64,000 nt of DNA. It comes from Oryzias latipes (lineage: Eukaryota > Chordata > Actinopteri > Beloniformes > Adrianichthyidae). This document shows, piece by piece, positions 1 through 11,066 of the stretch. Made by a program: the position numbers and the translations under genes. The DNA lies in contig NC_019860.2 in NCBI RefSeq assembly GCF_002234675.1, positions 16,980,536 through 17,044,535 of the forward strand, read 5' to 3'. Below the pieces are notes generated by a model. That model did no database searches. It saw only the letters and a program-made list of their open reading frames with translations, and was not told where the DNA came from. Numbering within the stretch: the first letter of the stretch is position 1; every line of letters begins with the position of its first letter.

Positions 1-2457
1 CCAGGTCCTGATGGGAATAGTTTTATAAAATGTTCAATGATCAGCTTGTCCCACTTTTGCTGCAGGTCTATGATAAAGCAATGTCAACAGGACATTTACC
101 ACCAACCTTATATGATGCTAACATCTCATTAATCCATAAAGTTGGCAAAGACCCGACAGAACCGAGATCTTATAGACCAATTAGCCTTTTAAATGTAGAC
201 AATAAAATACTAGCTAAAATATTAGCTAAACGTTAAGAAGCCATCCTTCCAACTGTTGTGTCTCCAGACCAAACGGCATTTATTAAAGATAGACAAATGT
301 TTTTTAATATCAGTATATCAGAAGGTTGTTTAATATTATTTACACCCGTAGCCCTAAAAATGAAGGGCTGTATGTGTTACTCTCATTGGATGCAGAAAAA
401 GCATTTGATATGGTTGAATGGGATTTTCTCTTTTCAACCCTGTCTAGGTTTGGCTTTGGCTCTAATTATATCTCTATGATAAAGTTACTTTATGCCGATC
501 CCAAGACGCCAGTACAAACATTTGCTCTAGTCCTTTCTCTCTCCAACGTTCAACAAGACAGGGCTGCCCCTTATCTCCCCTTTTTTTTTTCCATGGTCAT
601 TGAACCCCTTGCCATATCCTTGCGTTCCTCTAGCGCCTATAAGGGGATTGTGAGAGGAAATGCAGAGCATAGTGTCTCTCTATACGCAGATGATCTGCTT
701 TTGTACATTTCAGACCGTCTTACGTCAATACCTTCAATTCTGACTATCCTCTCTAAATTTGGTGACACATCAGAATACATGATTAATATTTCAAAGAGCT
801 TATTGTTTTCCATAAATTTCAGCAGTACAAACTTTAATATACTGACATATTTTCCTTTTGATGTTTCGAACAATTTCCGATTCCTTGGAATTAACATAAC
901 AAAAGATATATCTGGACTTTTTAAACACAATTTTTTTAATCTTTCTCAACAAACAGACAAACAATTTAAGCGACGAGGTAATCTATCCATTTTATTAGCT
1001 GGTTGTGTAAATATAGTTAGAATGAATGTACTGCCAAAATATTTATTTCTTTACCAATGCATCCCTATCATAATTCATAAAAAGTTTTTTTTTTTTTATC
1101 TCATCATTTAATTGGAACAAAAAAACACCCAGAATTAAAAAAGTTTTATTACAAAGACCAACATTCTTGGGATGATTAGGACTACCCAGCTTTAGTCTGT
1201 ATTATTGGTCCTGGAATATTCAATGTACGTCCTTCTGGGACGGAAATACCAGACCTGATTGGGAATGGTTGGAAAATCAAGCTTTCTTTCCAAATACATT
1301 AAAGTCACTGCTAAATTGTTCATCAGATCTTTCTAAATGTAAATGCCAGAACCCAGTAGTATCTCAGTCCCTTAAAATTTGGTCCAAGGTAAGAAAATAT
1401 TTTAAATGGAATTTTTGTTCAGTACAAATGCCATTGACCAACAATCAAGCTTATAAATTGCTATCACATGATACATTTAAACAAGGGGGTTCTAAAGGGA
1501 TCCACTTAGTTGCAGAGTTGTTCATAAATAAGACCTTTACATTTTACCAATTAAAACAAAATTATAACCTTGATAACAAAGACTTTTTCAAATATTTGCA
1601 GATTCGTGACCTTACTAGGGCAATTTTCCCTCCTTTCCCAGTCAACCAGAGGAAAATGTTATGGATTAAATTTTCCTTAAAGGTCCATTGAAAAAGGGCT
1701 CCCTTTCTACAATATATCATAATCTTTTAAATATTGAATGTACCGCTACATTAGATCGTCTGAAAGAAGCCGGGAGTTTGGACTTGACAACAGCAATTAT
1801 GGAAGAACAGTGGATCAAGGCTCAGCAACAAGTTTCTCTCCTCATCAGAGTCCAGCAGACACGGTTTAATCCAGTTGAAAATCCTTCACAGACTACACCT
1901 GTCCAGGAAAAAATGATCAAGAATGTTCTCCGGAGTGGACTTCATGTGAAAGTTGTGGACATGTTCCTGCCTCACTGTCCCACACATTTTGGGACTGCAA
2001 CAAAATCATTCCCTATTGGACAAAAATATTTGAAAACTGTCTCTAATATTTTAGGTTAAACTCCCATTGGACCCTATGGCAGGATTATTTGGAGTGCCAA
2101 CTGCTGGAACTTGTTACAAATAAATGTCTTAACTTATGTTACCCTATTGGCTAGACGTCTATCCTACTTAATTGGAAAAGCAAATTCCCCCCAACATATC
2201 TTCATTTGGTAAGAAACATAATGCAATATGTCCAATTAGAAAAGATTATATTTTTATTGAGACAGCAAGAAAACATTTTTAATTAAACATGGCAACCATT
2301 TCTTGATTATTTCAACGGTACATAGACAAGTCCACCTCTACTCAAACACTTAATAGTAAAATCAGCAGGGTTTTTTTTTCTCTTGTTGTTGTTGTTTTTT
2401 TGATATTGTACTGTTTGTATTGTTTGCTGGAAAGAGATTAAAACGAATTAAAAAAAA
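1..2457 (+). mobile_element. L1/Tx1-like LINE, 3' part of ORF2, inactivated
   Basis: This is the reverse transcriptase and C-terminal part of a non-LTR retrotransposon, running off the left edge. The window opens in the conserved GPDG motif. It is followed by SYRPISLLNVDNKILAK (about 165-225), DQTAFIKDR (264-290), LDAEKAFDMVEWDF (about 385-425) and the catalytic YADD (683-694). Further on is a zinc-knuckle-like stretch ending SCGHVPASLSHTFWDC (about 1950-2000), which matches the second copy at 8041-9290. The reading frame is broken several times: a stop after KRNA-like residues near 234, a frameshift around 258-330, a damaged QGCPLSP motif near 560, and stops near 1690 and 2057. The copy therefore cannot encode an active enzyme. 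The 3' end is A-rich near 2440-2457, as in L1-type elements. The clade (Tx1/L1 rather than CR1 or RTE) is judged from the RT motifs. Confidence 0.85.
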
Positions 2458-5400
2458 GAAGCTGTTGTGAAGGTACAAAATAGGACAAAGATTCCATCAA
2501 GTCAATCTAGCCAGTCTTACTGGCTAGATTTTGGGTTTCCGAGTGGTTTAATAAAAATATATAATTATATGTGATTGACAAAAGCTGGGAATTCCAGTCG
2601 GAGATGACCTCACTGTTGGTGAAAGTCCACCGCAGCTGAATTCTGCTTTTCCCACGCTGTCTCATGGTTCTGGAAATCACGGCTTTGTTACTAAACGCGG
2701 CTCTTTTGGTGACGTTCAAACACGCATGAACTAAATGTCTGCAGGAAACTGCAGCTCTGAGCCGTCAGAGCACATGGAGTTCTGTGAGTAACTGTTTCTG
2801 GGCATCGCTTGGCAGAAAGGGATCAGGCAAAAAACTAGTCTGAGCATTTAAAAGGGAGCTAAAAGATCTTGAACAGGAAAAAAGAACTGCATCTTGATGT
2901 GAGTTTTGTAGAGGAGAGTCTGTTTTTGCGATGAAGATTTCAGCATGAGCTCTTTAAGGCCAGCTGGCAGCCATTCAGACTGAGTTCACTTACACGCAAA
3001 CCACTGGAGAACCTAAAGTATGAGAGTGTGTAAAAATAAATGAATTTGTTTAGTTAAAAAGTGTTATTAAAATATGAGGCCTCAAATAGAAGATGAATAT
3101 AAAAAGCCAGTATAATATTTTTTGTCATAGCGCCAGTTTAGTTCCTGTCCTGAGAAGACACTCAAAATGAGTACAAAGTATTTTGCAAATGTTTGAAAGA
3201 ATTTGAGTTCATTTACACCAAAACACTCAATTTTACTCTATTTTTTTAATTTTATGTTTTATTTAAGATAAAACTAAAAGAATGTCAAATGACTTGATAT
3301 TTAGTTTGAAGATTTTGAATATAAAATATAAGGGATACTTGATGATTACTGGAAGGGACCCAAGAGAAGAGCCCTGAGGAACACCAGATTTAACAAAATG
3401 TAACAGAACGCTGTAAAATTCAACAAAGCTAACAGAATTAATAAGAAGTAATTGTTTTAAAAAAGTAAATTTAAGGTAAACCTCTTTACTTCCTATATGC
3501 ATCCAAGTAGATTTTTTTTAGTTAAATCCACTTTGACTTTTTTTTTTTTTTTGCTTCTGCTTTTTTTAGTGTCGCCTCTGTTTTAAAAAAAATACTTTTA
3601 TGCACAATGTGAATTAAAATTAAAGTTTTGCCAGACAGTAACCTAGTGTTATGTTTATAAATTTGAATGTGGATTATTTATTCATTGGTTACCAAAAGTG
3701 TGAATCCTTATGGTTTACTGTAAAAGATCTAAGAATTCTTTCTGAGGTTAATCAATAAGCTCTGAATTTGGTTACTTGATAACTTGATCTAAACGGTGAA
3801 GCGCTGATTTCTGGATCTATATGAAAGACTATTCTGACGATAATCAATGAATAATATTACATTTCTGCTACATGATGTGTGATTCAAGTTACTGTTTACT
3901 GAATTCATGAAAGAATGTTTTCTGGAGATAATCAATAATCAATAAATCACTTGATTTCGTTACTTGAAAAAAAAAATCTGCACTTGATCTGGTCAGAACC
4001 TGTGAACCGATGAAAAACTATAAAATGAAATGACTCATTATATATAAGTGGGATTATATAAACTCACTTTTTCATACTACTTTTTAAGCAATAAATCAAG
4101 CTCTACGTCTGACTGAAGTGTGTCTTTGTCTTTGTTTTTGTTTTTTTTATCTATGCATTTCATCACTTCTGTAATGAGTTTGCATTCCTTCTGTTTTTCC
4201 CCCTTTTTGTCTCCAAAAACATGTTTGTTTTTAAATATGACAAATTCTGATTGATATGTTGTTTTTGTCAGACAGGATCTTTCAGATTTGGGTTTTATAA
4301 GGACTAATGCACAGGTTTTTGGTTTTTTTTGCTGCTCAGACATGATTCAGTCTAAATATTTTGGCGGGCTCAGGGCTGTGTAGTTCCTGTTGTTGACAGT
4401 TGGATTTGGACGTCCTTTTGTTTGTCATCCGTCAAACTAAATCCCTCGTCTGTCGTGGAATCATTTCTCATCTGTAGGCTGAGCAGGCTGGCAGCCTGTC
4501 GGTAAAATAAACGCACATTCTAGCCTGTTTAACTTCTGCTTCAACAAGTAAGAACTCAGCCAAAAATACACAAACTATGAAAGATATTATTTCTGAAGCA
4601 TTGATTTATTAATATTATTGATGTACTCCCTTTGTGCTTCCGCTTTTCTCCCACTTATCTTTGGTGGAGATCCCTTTCTCTATGAGCCATGGTCTATAAA
4701 TACAGATAAACCTCCACTCATCGTTTCCTCTTTTTTTTTTTTTTTTGCACTGAAACTCCCAACCATCTCTGCAACAACTTTTCGGAAAAGTAATCCAAAA
4801 GCTGTTTGTCAGAGGGGGGAAAAACTAGATTTACTTAAATATAAACGTTCATGAAAAAAGGAAGTGAGCAGGACGTCAAGAGCGCCATTTTTCATCAAAG
4901 CTTTTTTCAGATGTGACCTTGACTTACAAACCACAGCTTCTTTTTTTTACTCCAAGAATAATTGGTTGGATTTTTCCATCCAACTGCCTTGTAGTTCTGC
5001 TGCTTCATGGTTTGAGTTTTACAACTTTATAAAGGATAGGTCATAAAAAGCAGCAACTCCAAACAAGAGCCCTGAAGAACCCCATGATAACCAGAAAAGG
5101 CTGATATCTAAAATCAAAGTTTATTTGCTGATTTTCAAGTTACCTTTAGTTGAACATTGTATGATTCCCGGTGTCGGTGTTTTGTTTAACATTGTCTATG
5201 GCGTGCATAGGGTTTGTTTTTGCATCCTGGACGGAACTGGCCACGATGCAAAAACAAGGAAGAGTTCAAGAAAAGGAAGTGAGATTTTTACCCTCAGATC
5301 GAAACAAAGAGTCAAAGATCACAAAAAGTTTCATATTTTTTGCACAATGCAAACCACACAAAGAGAAGACTTTGCACTTTAACTAATATCCTAACAGATG

Positions 5401-6132
5401 CAAACACAGACACGCAGAAACTTTAGTTTTTTGTGTGAATTTTTGAACTTTTAGCGATATTAGCAGGAGTATTTGGATCTACATTCAACCACTGCTGACA
5501 CTTGGAAGACTGGGAAAAACCTTTAAAATAGGATATGACATCACCAAACCCTGAACTTTTTGAGAATTGGCGAGAGTTGGGAACATTTTTGATGTCATGG
5601 GATATTCCCATAACAATAATAATAAAGGACACGCTAGCAACATATTCTTACATTTAGTGTTTTTGAAGTTAATGGTAGATTACAATTAAAGACTGCCAAC
5701 AAATATTCTTTATATTTTTTTAGTGTCTTTTGGTGAGTTTGTGTCTTGCCCTATTTTATTTTGAAATAAAAAAGAAAACTGAAAGTTTGGCAGTTTTGCA
5801 TTGGAGTAAATAGAGCCTCACTTACTTGTATAGGGAGCCCCCTAGTGGTTCAGACTTGTGGTTCCAATTGTTTTCTTTTTTTTAAGTGAGCTTCATTCAG
5901 GAAGTACAAATGGTGTCTTTTATACTAAATTCACATTAATCCGCATAATAACGAGCTGCTTTTTGTTCCATCCATTTTAAAGGTTTGATCCAGTGTCTGA
6001 TTACGACTTGCCACCCACCGAATCTCAGATCAAGTTCTAACTGAATAACACAGTAAATAGACTCCAAATTTCAAAATAAACTTCCCTACAGTTTCAAAAT
6101 AAAGGTTTTTGGGGAAACCTTGAATGAGACAT
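2458..6132. other. Intergenic DNA without a recognisable gene
   Basis: No ORF here has recognisable protein motifs or a convincing splice pattern. Short ORFs such as 4077-4343 (minus) and 5125-5382 (plus) are low-complexity or random in composition. The stretch is AT-rich with many homopolymer runs. Two similar blocks at about 3735-3810 and 3915-3990, both built around TAATCAATAA and GTTACTTGA, suggest an old local duplication. Confidence 0.5.
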
Positions 6133-6556
6133 AGCCTATGTCAAACATTCCTTCAATACTATATAGTGTGTTTGCCATTTTGTAGTGCTGTCTGAATCGA
6201 CAATTCGACTATTGTCCAGAAGTTTCTGCGAAAAACCAGTGTGCATCGATGCTCACTAAATGGCGAATAAAGACCACAATGCATTGCGTTTGAACAATTT
6301 TAGCAAAAAGAAAAAAAAGTATTTAAAGGTGTCTTTTTTAAATAAACCATCTACTTTTTCATTTCCAGAACACAGTGGATTCATAAACAGTCGCTGGAAA
6401 AATGCTCATATCGATTAGATTGTCACTTTGTGAAATTGGTGACATATTTCCCATTAAAAAAAAAAAAAGTAAGCATGGTGTCAAAATTGCTTTTAAAATC
6501 CAGGGAGCTAGATAGGCCCGTAGTTAGGGGTCAAGGTGGGAATTCGGACCTAGCCC
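6133..6556. repeat. Short DNA-transposon-like repeat, copy A
   Basis: About 420 bp resembling 54722-55136 throughout. Shared landmarks are a CATAGCC or GGCTATGTC end, a block around CAATGCATTGCGTTTG, a block around GAACACAGTGGATT, CTTTGTGAAATTG, and a closing GGAATT-TGGAC-TAGCC. The two ends are inverted relative to each other, as in a small non-autonomous DNA transposon (MITE). No transposase is encoded. The superfamily was not determined. Confidence 0.55.
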
Positions 6557-7514
6557 TAGACATTGCACATCGCACCAGGAACCTGAGAGAAAGGAAGATG
6601 AAAATGTCATTAAAGTGCAAAAATATAATAAACTCTAAAAAAAACCACACATTTCCTTTTGACAGTGTAAAGGAGAAGTCATGGGGCCACAACTTAAAGG
6701 GAGAAGAAAATTCTGCAACTGGACAAAAAAAAAAAACACACACTTACACACCAGCAAGTCCACTATGTTTGCCACCAACTCAAATCCGACTGATGGAGCT
6801 TTGAACACAAACAGTACTGCAGACGGTTCTTCACAGCTGACAGTTTGGCCATTAAGAGCCAAAAACAGTTACGAGGAAGCAATTACTTAGACAAATGTTT
6901 CTCTTTTATCACATTTTTCTTGAACACAACGAAACCAAAGTGGAAAAAATAAATCATGGTAGTCAGAAATCTCACTCGTTAATCGATAACCACACACACA
7001 CACTCGACAGCAGTTTGAGGCTGAATCCCATCCAAGTTTATCAAGGGTCGCTCGTTCCTTCTTATCAGAAGCAGCAGCCGCTCTGCTCCTGATCCACGCG
7101 CTCCAGCGAAGGGACATTCCGGACGAACAGAGATGGAGGAGGATGTTTACCAGGCGGTTCGGGAGAGGAGCACAAAGGGGAGGATATTTCTTTTTCTGCA
7201 GTTCATGCGTGGAAGTAGCCGACTCTGCAAATCTGAAGCTAAACATACCCAAACAAACACAAACTCTAAATTGTGCACACAAAAACCTCTGAAAATAACA
7301 AAGCTTTAAGCGGATTCAGACGGCTGCAGTAGGTCTGTCTTCAGGTTCCACTTATGGTTACATGATTCTCATTTAATCTGATTGGAGGAAAATCCTCTTA
7401 AAGCCTACTCAGATGAAAATAGCATCTTTAAAATGTTCTTGTGTCATTTTTCTAATGATGGAGATCATATAAAAAGAAAATGTAAACTCAAATGTGCATT
7501 CCTGAGTATTTCTT
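6557..7514. other. Intergenic, nothing recognised
   Basis: Several overlapping ORFs on both strands (for example 6887-7282 minus) have no recognisable domain and show no protein-like conservation that I can see. A short CA-rich tract lies at about 6988-7004. Confidence 0.4.
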
Positions 7515-7950
7515 TATTCAAATCGTGGTAAATCAGGAGCAGAATCAGTGTAGAACCTACGTTGGGTGGGCCACGTGCTCCTTGCTCCGCCCCATTGTGA
7601 AGCAGACGACTACATCCATGTTAGGGTACTGGTGTTAGGGGCTGTAAGCTAGCGGGAAAGAGGGTAAACCGAGAGATCTCAGCAACAGGGAGGGTTGCTC
7701 TGCGCCAGCAGTCCCACCATCATCTTGTGCTACCTTCACACAGGGCTCGGAAATGACCGATGGAATGGAAAGTCGACGTAAATGCGCGTTTTCTTAGTTT
7801 TTTTAAAGTTTTTTAAAGTCTGCTTTTGGGCCCTACGCATTAAACCCCTGGCCATTGAACGTGCGCTGAAAGTTTAACCAGTTGAACTTTAACCAATCAG
7901 GGACTTTGATTTGTTTGTTAGTGACGTATGGATGGCCTTAAAGAAATAAA
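7515..7950. repeat. Dispersed repeat, copy of the GATTGGTCAAAG family
   Basis: This stretch shares a block near 7876-7910 (reverse complement of a core reading CCCTGATTGGT-AAAGTT) with copies at about 19535-19570, 34355-34410 and 57660-57715. Its left part (GGTAAATCAGGAGC near 7527 and GGGGCTGTAAGC near 7637) recurs at about 33640-33850. It has no coding capacity and behaves like a non-autonomous DNA transposon family of fish. Confidence 0.5.
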
Positions 7951-8040
7951 AATAAAAAAATAAGGTGTGGACTGGTGCCTTCTTGAAGCTGCATCATGCA
8001 TCTGAACCTCCCTCTGTGCTCTGGTCACCTCTGACTTTTC

Positions 8041-9290
8041 TCTCTATGCCCTTAAACACACCGATAACCCAGTCATCATAAATACTCTTAAAATATGGTT
8101 TCAAGGTGTTAATTTGTTCAAAGACATGTACTTAAACTCCGTTTTTGCCAGCTTTGATGATCTTTCACACAAGTTTAATCTCCCCGGTCTAGTCTATTCC
8201 GTTACTTCCAAATTCGCCACTTGCTTCAGCGTCATACCCCAGACTTTCCATATTTGCCGTCATGCGCAGGTATCGAAGCACTTCTAGAAATCCCAGAACA
8301 TCTTGGAAGATTTATCTCAAGAATATGTGATCAGATAACTTCCTTAAAAAACACAAATCTTGTTAAACTCAGGACAGATTGGGTGAATGAGTTGGGGGGA
8401 GGAACTGGCTTTGGAGGACGACATGGAATGATGCTTTACGGAAAGTAAATGGCATCCAATGTATATGTTAATGTACATCGCATCCACTACTCCAAAGCAA
8501 AACTAGCAAAGATCTATCCCAATGTACAAGCCAGCTGTGATAGATGTCACCATGTTCCTGTTGACTTAACCCATATGTTCTGGCTGTGTCCATCTCTGAC
8601 GTCCCACTGGTCTGTCATTTTTAAAACGTTGTCACAAGCTCTCAAAATTAATCTTCAACCCAACGCAGCCATGGCTATATTCGGCATCACAGGTAGAAAA
8701 CAATCCACTCTAAGTAAAACAAAATAAACATATCATTTCTTTTACAACACTACTTGCACGTAGAAGGATTTTACTGCACTGGAAGTCAAATAAACCACCC
8801 AAAGTGTGTTTATGGTTTAGTGACTTGTTACAATTTATGGAGCTAGAAAACTAGGGGGGGTCCAGAGACAAATTTCTTTCTGTGTGGTGCCCGATACTAT
8901 CATACTTTAATGAGCTCAAAACTGTCCCCAAGTAGCAGCTTCCAACGACTTTCCTGTTTTCCTGTGTTGTCACACTGAGCCTTAGTGGTGCATACCTGCT
9001 TATATCACTTGACGTAATCATTTTTTTGAATTTATTTTTATTTTCTATTATATATATATATATATATTTTTTTTTTTTCTTCTTTTTTTAATTATTATTA
9101 TTTTTCTTTTTCGGACGTCTCTCATGTTCTGTGCGGTGGGGTGGGAGTGGGGTTCAGGTATGTGTTTGTTTTGTTTACAAAAAAAAAAAAAAAAAAGAGC
9201 ATCGTTTGAATAGTGTCTGACATTTGACCTTGTTTTTGTACATGTTCTGTATACCTGATGCTCAATAAAAAATTAAAATAAAATAAAAAC
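8041..9290 (+). mobile_element. L1/Tx1-like LINE, 5'-truncated 3' end
   Basis: This is the C-terminal end of a second L1/Tx1-like ORF2. The clearest part is 8449-8727, with the knuckle CDRCHHVPVDLTHMFWLC, equivalent to CGHVPASLSHTFWDC in the copy at 1-2457. Upstream, the frames at about 8065-8440 give LINE-like peptide in pieces, with a stop at about 8446. Downstream, a frameshift near 8720 moves the reading to another frame (RRILLHWKS near 8765). The 3' UTR ends in ATGCTCAATAAA followed by an A-rich tail at about 9262-9290. The copy is 5'-truncated and dead. Confidence 0.75.
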
Positions 9291-10740
9291 AGAAGTGCCA
9301 ATTGTTTGAAAATTGATCATGAAGGAGAAATTGATTTTAACGAGTCGTGCCTGGCCAGAATTTTATGACAATTTATGGGAAAATAGTTGTTAAAGAAAAA
9401 GCCTAAAGCAAGATTCAGGAAATTTGCACCGCTTCCATATTTCCAGCTTCCAACTAATGTGCTAGTATCGGGTAGCAACTATCCAAAGTGAACACCGTAT
9501 GCTAAAAGTATCAGTATTCACTGTGCATCACATGTCTGGTGTGAACGTGTAGATTCAGAGGTGAATTACTGCAGCTCCACAGAAACTATGTCCTGGAAAA
9601 CGACAGGTTTTTGTGGATTCAGGCTAAACACTGCAAAATCATAATTAAAAGACCACTGGGAAGTCTTTGCAAATAGATCAAAAGATGATCCCAGAGGGAC
9701 TTCAATGTTTCTTGTTTCATTTTCAGTTTTCCTATGATTTGATGGTAGAAATCTGAAAGCCTCGTTTGGAGGCTAAAACTCGAATCGTCAAAACTCAAGA
9801 GGTTTTGGTTCTGATCCGACACGTCCAGGAGAACGAGCTGGGAGCGGAAATTCTATGAAAAACAACATCAAGTTGGATAAGTCCTCTCAAGATCTCCCCA
9901 GAATTTCCCCCTTCATTGAAAAAAAGAAAAAGAAAAAAAATTGATCTAACTCTTGGTAGAGACAAGAAACAGGCCTCGTTTTAGATCCCCAGGTGACTGG
10001 ACTTGTTGCTATGGCAACATAATAAATGGTGGCGCTCTTTAAGATTTAACGCTGGTCTACGTTCTGGCAAAATAAGTTTTCCCCATCAAACTTGGTTTAT
10101 TGCTTCAGCGGCAGGATCGGTGCTCCTACAGCGACGGCGGCCTCCTGCAGCGTGTCTTATTTTGAAAGGGCAGCCCTGTTTCCTCATGGCGCCTCACAGG
10201 AATGCTGACCTCTGCAACTCCGGCCCTCCTTGCCCGCTTTCCAATTACTTTCCAAAAAAAATGGGCGCTATTATTTTTTAAACCAGAACTTCCTCCTGTC
10301 TATCGTCTTATCATTGCAGCTGAAAGAACAACACAAGCGGTGGAGAAAAGACCTTTTAGGTTCTGGTGGTTGCAATTTTAGGATCCATGTAACTAAAGTT
10401 GCTTTCAAACCATTTCAAAAATAATTCCAAAAACGTTCGAACCTGACACTCAAAAACATTCCTCTTCCAACTTGGAGCACAAACGAGTCAGGAAGTGAAG
10501 GGAGGAACCAAAGATAAACTCCAGAAGAAAAAAAAAGTTAATCATTTTAGGCTTTTATTTTGAAAGCTTTACTGGGATTTAATAGTGACTGAAGCTCCAA
10601 ATTTAGAGGTTTATAGAAGAAAAATCTCATAATATAAATTAAAAGAATTAAAGGGAAAACATCAAGAGGAAACCAATGTTCCCTGTCAAAATAAAGTTGA
10701 GATTTAAAAGCATGACTAAAGAGACATTAAATGGATTAAA
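9291..10740. other. Intergenic, nothing coding recognised
   Basis: Part of 9420-9560 (ACTGCAGCTCC-CAGAAAC near 9570) resembles 33905-33930, so an old dispersed repeat may lie here. The ORFs at 9619-9822 (minus) and 10003-10281 (plus) carry no recognisable motif. Confidence 0.35.
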
Positions 10741-10890
10741 GTTGTTGTTAACCCTTCGGCATATCCCTCACAGGTGGTTTGGCAGAGAGTTTTACCCTGG
10801 AGGCCCTCGTTGACACAACCCTGTATTTTATCCGGGCTGGGGACCGGCACAGGGAAACCCAGACCGGGCCCCCTTGTGGCTAAACCTAAA
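10741..10890 (-). repeat. tRNA-derived SINE, old truncated copy
   Basis: On the minus strand this matches the 3' half of the SINE at 43586-43817. Both have the stretch around GGGGACCGGCAC or TGGTACCGGCAC, a segment ending CCTTCC/CTCGTTGAC-CA-CC, and a terminal AAC-repeat tail (GTTGTTGTT at 10741-10750 on the plus strand). The tRNA-like head is not recognisable, so the copy is truncated or eroded. Confidence 0.5.
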
Positions 10891-11066
10891 TAAGATGATA
10901 CAACAACGATGACATCACAATGGGAGAAAACTGTCAAAAACAAATGGGGACCAAAAGCTCTCATCCCAAAAATATTAAATAAAATAAAATAAATAAATTT
11001 ATACTGTATTCATCCCTCAATGGGGAAATTCTTCTCCGCATTTGACCCATCCCCTGGGGGAGCGGT

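Noticed and set aside
6430..7282. Cluster of overlapping ORFs with poly-Lys or poly-Phe
   Set aside because: Low-complexity translations of A- or T-rich DNA on both strands.
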